Shown: positions 8,700 to 15,759 of the stretch, piece by piece | Position numbering within the stretch: the stretch's first letter is position 1 | Layout of the letters: each line of letters starts with the position of its first letter | Origin: JAYZDP01 sp036337765 | GTDB lineage: Bacteria > Acidobacteriota > Thermoanaerobaculia > Multivoradales > Multivoraceae | DNA length: 24,983 bases | Direction of reading: 5' to 3' | Assembly: GCA_036337765.1 (NCBI GenBank) | Contig: JAYZDP010000197.1 | Coordinates: forward strand, 1 to 24,983 | Position numbers and translations under genes: made by a program | Notes under the pieces: model-generated | What the model was told of the DNA's origin: nothing | Databases searched by the model: none | What the model saw: only the letters and a program-made list of their open reading frames with translations

Positions 8700-10394
8700 T
8701 TGACTCCCATCCTGCTGGCCACCGCGCTGGTGGCCGCGCCGATCGTCGCGCAGGAGCCCATCGCAGGCACGCTGAGCGAGGCGATCGACGTCACTGTCGT
8801 CAACGTCGAGGTCTTTGCCCGCGACCGGGCCCGCCGCCCCGCTGCCGACCTCCTACCGAAGGACTTCCGCCTCTTCGACAACGACAAGTCTGCCGAAATC
8901 ACGGCCTTTTCGCGCCTCGACGATGGCAGCGCCGAGCGTCCCTTCGGCAGCGTCGCGGTCTTCATCGATGAGCGGCACATCAGCGCACACGAGCGGCAAC
9001 GGGCGCTCGCCTGGCTCGGGCCGCTCGTCCTGCGACTCATGGAGGAGCAACGGCTGCGCGCGATGGTCGTCGGCTTCGGCGAGCAGCTGAACCTTTATCA
9101 GACCCGTACCCGAAGCCGGAACAGGGTCGCTCGCGGGTTCGAGGCGGCGGCGGCGGCCGAGCTGGTACCGATCCCGATCGACCAGCTCGAGGCGGCGGCG
9201 GCAGAGGCCTACAAGCGTCTGAAGGAGCAGCTCGGCGACATCCGCCAGGTCGCCCGCGGTTCTGGGCAGCTACATGGCATCGGCGCTGAGCTCTCGAACA
9301 TCGGGGCGCAGATGCGGCGCGACACAGTCTTCGTCGGTGGCGGTCTGCAACGCATGCTCGACGCGCTCGCCCTGTCGAAGGAGCGGACGGCACTGGTCGT
9401 TGTCTCGTCGGGTTTCGCGCTGCAACCCCTCGACCTGCTGCTACGCGATCTGCAACAGAAGAGCGCCGGCGCGAAGGGTGGGGACGACGATCTCACCCGC
9501 TCGATCACTTCCGACGAGGCTCGAGGCCTCGATGCCCTGGCCACGGCGGACCAGTTTGCCCCGGTAGCAGCGGGACGGGTGCGCTCACGCACGCAGGGAC
9601 TGTCGGCTTCGTTGAACGAGCTGTCCACCGTCGATCTCATGGACCAGCTGATGGCGTCCGCAAACTCGAGTCGGGTCACCTTCCTCCCTCTACGACTCGG
9701 TAGAGACGGGGGAGGCGTTGCCAACACGCGCGAGGTCACCGACAACAACGCGGCACTCGAGATGCTGTCCAACGGTACCGGCGGCCACATGGTCGCTGAC
9801 TCCGCCGAGCTCGAAGAGATCCTGCTGCACGATCACCAGGGCGCCGCCACCTACTTGCTGGGGTACGCGGTCCCCGGGCTCGAAGACGCCTCCGTGCACC
9901 GGGTTCGGGTCAAGGCGCGGCGCAAGGGCGTACGACTCGAGTACCGGCGGAGCTACATCGCACGGTCGTTGCCTGAACGACTGGCCTCGAAGACGGCGGC
10001 CGCGCTCTTTCTCGGCGCGGAGGCCAACGAGCACCAAGTCAAGATCGACGCCGTCAAGGCGAAGAAGTTGGAGGTCGAGGGCCGCAGCGACCTCGAGATC
10101 ACGGTTTCGCTACCCCTGAGCGAGCTCGAGTTCGTCGCCGACGGCCGCCAGCATTCGAGTCGGGTCCGGCTGGTGGCGTGGATGCACACCGCGGACGACA
10201 GGCTGATGGGTCCTCACGAAGTGATCGCGCCGATCGACATCCCGGCTGCGGACTTCGAGTCGGCCCGCGATCAGTCCTTCGGGATCACCTTCGGCTTCAA
10301 CGTGCCGTTAGGCAAGCATCGCATCGCGATCGGCGTCTGGGACGAGACCGCCGGTGAGGGCTCATTCATCCGCAACAGCCTCAGGGTCCGGTAG
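8700..10394 (+). CDS. VWFA-related (Acidobacterial-type) secreted protein
   Basis: About 564 residues if translated from the TTG at 8700, which opens a signal peptide (MTPILLATALVAAPIVAQ) behind GAGGTG at 8680-8685. No ATG or GTG lies at the right place; an upstream TTG at 8637 would overlap the reductase gene. The start of the mature part, VTVVNVEVFARDRARRPAAD then FRLFDNDKSAEITAF, is the signature opening of the VWFA-related Acidobacterial domain. VAVFIDERHIS replaces the usual DxSxS, while ERTALVVVSSGF matches a later strand. The middle holds Ala/Glu-rich helices (about 150-200), and HRVRVKARRKGVRLEYRRSY is the family's typical closing block, followed by a further beta domain. Probably secreted; such proteins are abundant in Acidobacteriota with no proven role. 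Confidence 0.82.
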   Translation: MTPILLATALVAAPIVAQEPIAGTLSEAIDVTVVNVEVFARDRARRPAADLLPKDFRLFDNDKSAEITAFSRLDDGSAERPFGSVAVFIDERHISAHERQRALAWLGPLVLRLMEEQRLRAMVVGFGEQLNLYQTRTRSRNRVARGFEAAAAAELVPIPIDQLEAAAAEAYKRLKEQLGDIRQVARGSGQLHGIGAELSNIGAQMRRDTVFVGGGLQRMLDALALSKERTALVVVSSGFALQPLDLLLRDLQQKSAGAKGGDDDLTRSITSDEARGLDALATADQFAPVAAGRVRSRTQGLSASLNELSTVDLMDQLMASANSSRVTFLPLRLGRDGGGVANTREVTDNNAALEMLSNGTGGHMVADSAELEEILLHDHQGAATYLLGYAVPGLEDASVHRVRVKARRKGVRLEYRRSYIARSLPERLASKTAAALFLGAEANEHQVKIDAVKAKKLEVEGRSDLEITVSLPLSELEFVADGRQHSSRVRLVAWMHTADDRLMGPHEVIAPIDIPAADFESARDQSFGITFGFNVPLGKHRIAIGVWDETAGEGSFIRNSLRVR

Positions 10395-10398
10395 GCGG

Positions 10399-10701
10399 CT
10401 ACTCGACGCGCTCGAACGCGAAGGACACCTCGTCGGTGGTGTCTCCGCAGTGCAGGGCAAGAAAGGTCTCGAGCCGGTCCTCGCCCACCTTACGGTAGGT
10501 GAGGCCCCGGACGTAGGCCATGCCCTCGTCGAGGCGAACCAGCGGAAAGGAGACCGAATCGTCCTTCTCTTCCCAGCCTGTGATGTCGGGGTTGAAGTGC
10601 TTGAGCCGCAGGACCAGCGAGCCCTCTTCCTCCTCGAGAATGAGCATCAGCTCGTAGAAGGCGGTCTCACCGTCCTGGAGTAGCTTGAAGCCGCCCATCA
10701 T
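10399..10701 (-). CDS. DUF6265-like C-terminal fragment
   Basis: 100 codons starting MMGGFKLLQDGETAFYELM and continuing LRLKHFNPDITGWEEKDD, FPLVRLDEGMAYVRGLTYR, which matches the C-terminal two thirds of DUF6265 proteins (small beta-barrel, often periplasmic). Intact relatives begin with a signal peptide and a block around a GTWRG-type strand leading to PxGGSMMG. Here the GGSMMG is present (GGS lies just before the ATG) but the preceding block is absent. In another frame immediately upstream, a signal-peptide-like reading remains, so the gene appears to have lost an internal stretch and its frame. It may still be translated from the ATG at 10701, but no ribosome site supports this. It stands tail-to-tail with the VWFA gene, 4 bases apart. 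Confidence 0.6.
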   Translation of the reverse strand: MMGGFKLLQDGETAFYELMLILEEEEGSLVLRLKHFNPDITGWEEKDDSVSFPLVRLDEGMAYVRGLTYRKVGEDRLETFLALHCGDTTDEVSFAFERVE

Positions 10702-10769
10702 CGAGCCGCCCGAGGCGCGGCGAGCAGGAGCGCAAGGGCAAGCGTCGAGGGTTGCAGCCGAACGGTCGT
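10698..10769 (-). pseudogene. Signal-peptide remnant of the DUF6265 gene
   Basis: The minus strand has a strong AAGGAG at 10774-10779. Four bases later an ACG codon at 10767-10769 opens TVRLQPSTLALALLLAAPRA, a good Sec signal peptide, which ends at TGA (10698-10700) in a different frame from the DUF6265 fragment. If ACG was once ATG, this is the original start. The mature N-terminal block expected between signal peptide and GGSMMG (some 40-50 residues in relatives) is missing. Lost start, internal deletion and shifted frame together point to a pseudogene. Confidence 0.5.
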
Positions 10770-10851
10770 GGGTCTCCTTGCAGATACGAAAATCGGGAAG
10801 ACCGAGAATCGACGAATAGAATAGCCGTTCTCAACAGCGCAGGAGACGATC

Positions 10852-11727
10852 ATGGCCGAGCCCGAGACATCACCCATCGAGCACACTCCACCGCGCTCGC
10901 GCACCGACACTCAGCAGCCCTTCGACCTCTCGGTTCCGATGCAAGAGGCGATCGAGAGCCTCGACATGGCGCAGAACGTCGAAGACATGCAGATCCAGGG
11001 CTACACGGTGCTGCGCGACGTGGCTCCACTCGAGTTCAACGATCGGCTGCGCGACACCTGCATACGGCTAGCGCAAGAGACCCAGGGGGCGGCCCAGGGA
11101 CGCGCCGCGGGTCTGCTTCTGGGGCGCGACCGGGTCTACGAGGAAGTGGTCCTCAACCCGAAGTTCCAGGCCCTCGCCGAGGTGATGTGTGGCAAAGGCT
11201 TTCTGCTGTCGCAGTTGATCTGCAGCGTGCGACCGAAAGGTGCGCCGCCGCTCGCTCTGCACGCCGACCAGAACTGGTTTCCGGCACCTTTTCCGGTCCA
11301 CAACCAACTGCTCACCCTGTGCTGGGCGTGCGACGAGTACACCGAGGCGGGCGGCTGCACGAAGGTCATTCCGCGCTCCCACCTCGAGCGGCGTCATCCT
11401 AATGAGGGCGAGTGTGCGGACCACCCCGGAGCGATCCCGGTCGAGTGCCCACGCGGCTCGGTCGTCGCCTGGGACGGATCCATCTGGCACTGCAACTACC
11501 CACGACTCGACGACGGCGAGCGGGTGGTGCTGCACACGACCTTCTCGCGCCTCGCCTGCCGTACGGTCGAGAACTACGACCATCTCGATGAGGCGTGGCT
11601 CGAGGGTAGACCGTGGGAGCTGCGCGTACTGCTCGGCCGCGAGGATTTTCTGGGCTCGACCACGATGGAGCGCGGCCACGCCGACTACGCAAACCTCCCG
11701 CGCACTTTCGACTGGGCCAAGACCTAG
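10852..11727 (+). CDS. Phytanoyl-CoA dioxygenase (PhyH) family oxygenase
   Basis: 291 residues, cytoplasmic. It has the jelly-roll PhyH pattern: an early GYTVLRDV strand, the iron ligands His137 and Asp139 in LHADQNW, and the distal His213 in WDGSIWHCNYP; ERVVLHTTFSR near 223-233 supplies the arginine expected to hold 2-oxoglutarate. SHLERRHPN after AGGCTKVIPRS is also typical. The family hydroxylates or halogenates small molecules using Fe(II), O2 and 2-oxoglutarate; the substrate is not evident. GGAGA stands about 6 bases before the ATG, and a -10-like TAGAAT lies at 10817-10822. Residues 1-30 form a polar, Pro-rich extension without known role. Transcription likely ends in the hairpins that follow the stop directly. 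Confidence 0.87.
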   Translation: MAEPETSPIEHTPPRSRTDTQQPFDLSVPMQEAIESLDMAQNVEDMQIQGYTVLRDVAPLEFNDRLRDTCIRLAQETQGAAQGRAAGLLLGRDRVYEEVVLNPKFQALAEVMCGKGFLLSQLICSVRPKGAPPLALHADQNWFPAPFPVHNQLLTLCWACDEYTEAGGCTKVIPRSHLERRHPNEGECADHPGAIPVECPRGSVVAWDGSIWHCNYPRLDDGERVVLHTTFSRLACRTVENYDHLDEAWLEGRPWELRVLLGREDFLGSTTMERGHADYANLPRTFDWAKT

Positions 11728-11746
11728 CGCGCCGCCGACGGCGCGT
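11727..11746. terminator. First hairpin after the PhyH gene
   Basis: CGCGCCG at 11728-11734 pairs perfectly with CGGCGCG at 11739-11745 around a CCGA loop, with a possible G-U pair outside (11727/11746). It starts at the last base of the PhyH stop codon and precedes a second stronger hairpin. No T-run follows directly. Confidence 0.5.
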
Positions 11747-11774
11747 GCGAGTCGTCTGCAGACAGACGACTCGC
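11747..11774. terminator. Perfect 12-bp hairpin between convergent genes
   Basis: GCGAGTCGTCTG (11747-11758) is the exact reverse complement of CAGACGACTCGC (11763-11774), with a four-base CAGA loop. It lies between the ends of the plus-strand PhyH gene (11727) and the minus-strand LLM gene (11797), so a bidirectional terminator is the natural reading. The plus side is followed by TGGTTTCGC, only weakly T-rich, so termination may be intrinsic in a relaxed sense or the hairpin may protect the 3' ends. Confidence 0.6.
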
Positions 11775-11796
11775 TGGTTTCGCGGGGGCTTGGTCG

Positions 11797-12630
11797 CTAG
11801 CCGACAAGATTCTGCAGATCGTCGACCGCGGCGAGCATGTCGTTGACGGCGCGGGCGCTGGGGACCGCGATGATTCGGTGCACTCCCAGCTCGGCGTACT
11901 GCTCAAGGGTCTCTACGGTCACGGGTGGCGGTGGGCTGACCGAGATCTCGATCTCTCCCAGTCCCTCCTGTCGCTCACCACGGTGCTCTTCGATCCAGGC
12001 CAGGATCCTGGCGGTCGCTTCCAGGTCGGTCATGAAGCCGTACCAGCCGTCGCCACGACGGGCGGCGCGGGCGGCGGCGCGTTTGGAGGTGCCGCCAACG
12101 ATCACGGGCGGGTACGGCTGCTGCACCGGACGAGGCTGGGCGTCGATGCCCGAGAAGCTGAAGTGCTGTCCCTCGTAGGCAGGGCTTTCCATCGTCCACA
12201 GTGCTCGCAAGACGTCGATGCACTCGTCGGTGACGGCACCGCGCTCCTCGAAGGGAGCGCCCAGGGCCCGGAACTCGGGCTCCAGATAGCCGACACCCAG
12301 ACCGAAGAGGAGCCTGCCTTTCGACACCACGTCGACCGTCGCCAGCTCTTTGGCGAGCACCAGCGGGTTGCGCTGCGGCAGGATGATGATCCCGGTGCCC
12401 AAGAGCAGCGTCTCGGTAGCGCCGGCGATGTGCGCCAGTGCCACGGCCGAGTCGAGAAACGGCGTCTGTGGACGCGCTGGCGAGGGGGAAACCCGAGGAT
12501 CGGGCAGCACGATGTGCTCCCCGGTCCAGACCGAGTCGAGGCCGGCCGATTCGGCGTGACGAGCCACTTGGATCATGGCGTCGGGATCTCCCAAAGCGCC
12601 CATGTTGATTCCGAACAGGCCGATTCTCAT
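11797..12630 (-). CDS. LLM-class flavin-dependent oxidoreductase, probably F420-dependent
   Basis: 277 residues, cytoplasmic TIM barrel of the luciferase-like monooxygenase superfamily. Visible blocks are MRIGLFGINMGA, HAESAGLDSVWTGEHIVLP (the segment where F420 or FMN contacts lie), LLLGTGIIILPQRNPLVLAKELATVD, GRLLFGLGVGYLEPEF, and PPVIVGGTSKRAAARAARRGDGW. The last two pairs are characteristic of the F420-dependent TIGR03619/TIGR03621-type group. Reaction type is likely hydride transfer with F420 or monooxygenation with FMN; the substrate is unknown. AAGGAG stands 7 bases before the ATG, a textbook ribosome site. It starts 24 bases after the acidic exported protein on the same strand, so the two probably form one transcript that ends at the hairpins at 11727-11774. 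Confidence 0.88.
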   Translation of the reverse strand: MRIGLFGINMGALGDPDAMIQVARHAESAGLDSVWTGEHIVLPDPRVSPSPARPQTPFLDSAVALAHIAGATETLLLGTGIIILPQRNPLVLAKELATVDVVSKGRLLFGLGVGYLEPEFRALGAPFEERGAVTDECIDVLRALWTMESPAYEGQHFSFSGIDAQPRPVQQPYPPVIVGGTSKRAAARAARRGDGWYGFMTDLEATARILAWIEEHRGERQEGLGEIEISVSPPPPVTVETLEQYAELGVHRIIAVPSARAVNDMLAAVDDLQNLVG

Positions 12631-12654
12631 ATCGTTCTCCTTGCGGGCCGCGAG

Positions 12655-13440
12655 CTAGAACCGACGGGGAAAGACCTCGATGCCGCGAGCGAGCTGCTCG
12701 AGGCCTTCACGCGCTGCATGCTCGGCACGTGCCAGCAGAGCGTCAAACTCAGGATCGAAGTACTCGGGTTCTTCCTCCTCGTCCTCCTCGTCGTCACCTT
12801 CGTCACCTTCGTCGTCGTCTTCCTCGCTGTCGTCGTCCGAGCTCTCCTCACCTTCGGCAGTGCCGTCCACGCTCTCCGCGACGCCCTCTTCACCGGGCGC
12901 TGCCTCCTCGGACTCGAGACCCTCAGCCTCAGCAAGCTCTGCGGCTTCCTTCGCCGCCCTTGCCTCCGCCAATGACGCCTCCAGCTCCGCCTTGCGCTCC
13001 GCTCGCGCCAGCTGGAAGGCCTCTTTCTCCGCTTTCTGAAACACCTTCCAATTCTCCCGATATACGAGCCGCGCCTCGTCTACGAGCTCGATCGCCCTCT
13101 CCACCTCCAGGGTCCCCTGAAGCACCAGGGCGATCCCGCGGCGCTGCGACTCGGTCGGTCCCTCCCCCAACAGGATTCGCCCCGCCTTGTGCGCATGGTT
13201 GACGACCTGGCGAAGAATCTTTCGAGCCTCGATCTGCTCACGCTCGTCAAGGAGCACGACGGCCGCCTCAAGCGCCGTCGCTGCCATCTCCATCTGTCGT
13301 AGTGCCGCCTCGTTCGGACCCTTCTTGGGCGGCGCCTGGGCAGACGCGAACATCGGCCCGACGAGGACCGCGAGGGCAGGAATCGCGAGCATCGCGAGCC
13401 GTTTCACCCGACGATTCTGCCACGTGTGCCGCGCTATCAT
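12655..13440 (-). CDS. Exported protein with helical core and long acidic tract
   Basis: 261 residues from the ATG at 13440 (GGTGG 6 bases ahead); a GTG at 13407 gives a shorter, more conventional signal peptide (VKRLAMLAIPALAVLVGPMFASAQA). Residues 43-170 look almost wholly helical: ALRQMEMAATALEAAVVLL, then a Glu/Ala/Lys/Arg-rich stretch from about 130 that could be a coiled coil. Residues 198-229 are almost only Asp, Glu, Gly and Ser, an extreme acidic tract that could bind divalent cations or basic partners. A short helix and PRRF end follow. No family is recognised. It is the first gene of a minus-strand unit with the LLM oxidoreductase, and is head-to-head with the molybdopterin oxidoreductase with only 30 bases between starts. 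Confidence 0.75.
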   Translation of the reverse strand: MIARHTWQNRRVKRLAMLAIPALAVLVGPMFASAQAPPKKGPNEAALRQMEMAATALEAAVVLLDEREQIEARKILRQVVNHAHKAGRILLGEGPTESQRRGIALVLQGTLEVERAIELVDEARLVYRENWKVFQKAEKEAFQLARAERKAELEASLAEARAAKEAAELAEAEGLESEEAAPGEEGVAESVDGTAEGEESSDDDSEEDDDEGDEGDDEEDEEEEPEYFDPEFDALLARAEHAAREGLEQLARGIEVFPRRF

Positions 13441-13470
13441 CGGCAGCCACCGACCAGACGTGGAGACGCA
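13435..13470. promoter_or_regulatory. Very short divergent promoter region
   Basis: Only 30 bases (13441-13470) separate the ATGs of the minus-strand acidic protein and the plus-strand molybdoenzyme. On the plus strand a -10-like TATCAT at 13435-13440 overlaps the other gene's start codon, and GGAG lies 6 bases before the ATG at 13471. No convincing -35 is seen. If the acidic protein really starts at GTG 13407, the gap becomes 63 bases and the layout is more ordinary. Confidence 0.3.
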
Positions 13471-15741
13471 ATGACCGAACCAACCGAGTGGAAGAAGACG
13501 GCCTGCATCCTCTGTGAGTGCAACTGCGGGGTCGAAGTGCAGCTCGGCGGCGACGACGGCCGGCAGTTCACCCGCATCCGGGGCGATCGGGATCACGTCG
13601 AGTCGCGAGGCTACGTCTGTCAAAAGGCGGGCCGCCTGAACTACTACCAGAACTCTACGGATCGGATCCTTGTACCGCAGCGGCGCTGCGCCGATGGCAG
13701 CTACGAGGAGGTGTCGTGGGATGTTGCGATCCGCGAGGTGGCCGATCGACTCGTCCAGATCCGCGACACCCACGGCGGAGCGAAGATCTTCTACTTCGGC
13801 GGCGGGGGCCAGGGCAATCACCTTCCGGCCGGCTACGCCACTTCGACGCGCAACGTGCTCGGATCGATCTACCGCTCCAATGCGCTGGCGCAGGAGAAGA
13901 CCGGAGAGATCTGGGTTCACCAGCAGATGACCCACGCATCCGGTTCTGCGCGCGGCGACTTCGAGCGTTGCGAGGTCGGCATGTTCCTCGGCAAGAACCC
14001 ATGGCAGTCGCACAGCATCCCGCGGGCCCGGGTGACGCTGCGCGAGATGGCCAAGGATCCAGATCGTGCACTGATCGTCGTCGACGTCTGTCGCACCGAG
14101 ACCGCGGAGATCGCCGACTACTTCCTTCAGGTTCGGCCGGGGACCGACGCCTGGCTGGTGGCCGCCATGCTCGGCATCCTGGTCGAGGAGGAGCGGGTCG
14201 ATCGCGATTGGGTGGCGGAGCATACGACCGGCTTCGAGGAGGTGGTGGCTCACCTCGAGGCGATCGATGTCGACGCTGCGCTCGATGCATGTGGCGTGGA
14301 CGAAGATCTGGTGCGGGCCGTCGTACGGCGGATCGCGCAGGCCGAGAGTGTCTCGATCTTCGAGGACCTCGGCGTCCAGATGAACCGCCACTCGACACTG
14401 GTCAGCTACCTCCAACGGCTGGTCTGGATGTTGACCGGCAACTTCGCCAAGCTCGGCACCGCGAACGTCTCGACCGCGCTGGTGCCGCTCGGCGCTGGTC
14501 GATCGGCGGGTCCCAAGAAGACGCCGGTCGCCGGCGCGCCGATCATCGCTGGGCTCACCCCCTGCAACCTCCTCGCCGAGGAGATCCTGAGCGACCATCC
14601 CGATCGTTATCGAGCGATGATCATCGAAAGCGCCAATCCCGTGCACTCGCTCGCCGACAGCCCGAAGATGCGCCAGGCGATGGCGGCGCTCGACTTCTCG
14701 GTCGCCATCGACGTGGCCATGACCGAGACCGCACGGTGCGCCGACTACGTCCTTCCCGCGACCACCCAGTACGAGAAGGCCGAAGCCACGTTCTTCAACT
14801 TCGGCTTTCCCCAAAACACCTTCTCCCTGCGTCGGCCGGTGCTCGAACCGGCAGAGGGTCCGCTGCCCGAGCCGGAGATCCACGCTCGCCTGGTCGAGGC
14901 GATGGCCGGCCTGCCGCAAGACGCGGTCCGCACCCTGCGCGAGGCGCTGGAGGGTGGGCGCGCTCAGTTCGCCGAGGCCTTTCTCGGGCTCACGCGTCAG
15001 CGGCCGGAGCTCAAGCAGGTCGCGACGGTCTTGCTGTACCGCACCCTGGGCGAGTCGCTTCCGCGCGGGCAGGAGTCGGCCGCCGCACTGTGGGCCGCGG
15101 CGCACATCTGCGCGCGTCTCTATCCCGACTCGTTGAAGCGAGCCGGAATCGAGGGGGACGGCCCGATGCTAGGCGAGCGGCTCTTCGACAAGATCCTTGC
15201 GAGCCCCTCCGGTCTGGTCTTCACCGACGACCCGCCGGAGATCTCCTGGGACCGACTTGGAACTGCCGACAAGCGCCTCCAGTTGGTCATCCCAGAGCTC
15301 CTCGACGAACTCGATGGCCTGGCGTCAGAGAGCCCGATCTTCAGCACAGACGAGTTCCCCTTCTTGCTCAGCGCCGGCGAGCGACGCTCCTTTACCGCCA
15401 ATACGATCAACCGCGACCCCGCTTGGCGCCGCAACGACTCCGCAGGCTCCCTGCGAATGAGCCCGGAGGACGCGACGGCGCTCGCGGTCGAGAACGGCGG
15501 GCGGGTGAGGGTGACCACACGCCGCGGATCAGCCGACGTCCTGCTCGAGGTATCCCCGCGCATGCAGCCCGGGCACATCTCGCTACCCAACGGGCTCGGT
15601 GTCGACTATCCAGACGGCGACGGGTCCAGAGAGCCCGTCGGCCTGGCTCCCAATGAGCTGACCTCCGCCGAGGACCGTGACTGGATCGCCGGCACTCCGT
15701 GGCACAAGTCCGTTCCGGCTCGCGTGCAAGCCGCCCCTTAG
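13471..15741 (+). CDS. Molybdopterin-dependent oxidoreductase, formate dehydrogenase-like
   Basis: 756 residues with no Tat signal, so cytoplasmic. An N-terminal 4Fe-4S site is formed by Cys12, Cys15, Cys19 and Cys50 (C-x2-C-x3-C-x30-C). Family blocks include SWDVAIREVADRL, FLGKNPWQSH, LIVVDVCRTETAEIADYFLQ, RPGTDAWLVAAML, the cofactor-binding ESANPVHSLADS, ADYVLPATTQYEKAEATFF, and a C-terminal molybdopterin dinucleotide-binding beta-barrel from about residue 630. The order matches the DMSO-reductase/FdhA superfamily bis-MGD catalytic subunit. No cysteine occurs between residues 73 and 167, the region where Cys or Sec usually binds the metal, so the ligand is unclear. No electron-transfer or membrane subunit is adjacent; it may act alone or with a distant partner. 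The ATG at 13471 has GGAG 6 bases upstream. Confidence 0.9.
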   Translation: MTEPTEWKKTACILCECNCGVEVQLGGDDGRQFTRIRGDRDHVESRGYVCQKAGRLNYYQNSTDRILVPQRRCADGSYEEVSWDVAIREVADRLVQIRDTHGGAKIFYFGGGGQGNHLPAGYATSTRNVLGSIYRSNALAQEKTGEIWVHQQMTHASGSARGDFERCEVGMFLGKNPWQSHSIPRARVTLREMAKDPDRALIVVDVCRTETAEIADYFLQVRPGTDAWLVAAMLGILVEEERVDRDWVAEHTTGFEEVVAHLEAIDVDAALDACGVDEDLVRAVVRRIAQAESVSIFEDLGVQMNRHSTLVSYLQRLVWMLTGNFAKLGTANVSTALVPLGAGRSAGPKKTPVAGAPIIAGLTPCNLLAEEILSDHPDRYRAMIIESANPVHSLADSPKMRQAMAALDFSVAIDVAMTETARCADYVLPATTQYEKAEATFFNFGFPQNTFSLRRPVLEPAEGPLPEPEIHARLVEAMAGLPQDAVRTLREALEGGRAQFAEAFLGLTRQRPELKQVATVLLYRTLGESLPRGQESAAALWAAAHICARLYPDSLKRAGIEGDGPMLGERLFDKILASPSGLVFTDDPPEISWDRLGTADKRLQLVIPELLDELDGLASESPIFSTDEFPFLLSAGERRSFTANTINRDPAWRRNDSAGSLRMSPEDATALAVENGGRVRVTTRRGSADVLLEVSPRMQPGHISLPNGLGVDYPDGDGSREPVGLAPNELTSAEDRDWIAGTPWHKSVPARVQAAP

Positions 15742-15759
15742 GCCGTCGGCGGCTCGCGG

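Noticed and set aside
9121..9230. Repeated GAGGCGGCGGCGG segments in the second VWFA gene
   Set aside because: They encode Glu/Ala helices in the true frame and are ordinary codon repetition, not a tandem repeat element.
12655..15105. An 816-codon open minus-strand frame across the molybdoenzyme gene
   Set aside because: Only the part up to 13440 has a signal peptide and sensible composition; the rest is antisense to a well-recognised molybdopterin oxidoreductase and is open because of high GC.
13518..15656. A 712-codon plus-strand frame inside the molybdoenzyme gene
   Set aside because: Arg-rich shadow reading of the true frame with no recognisable motif.
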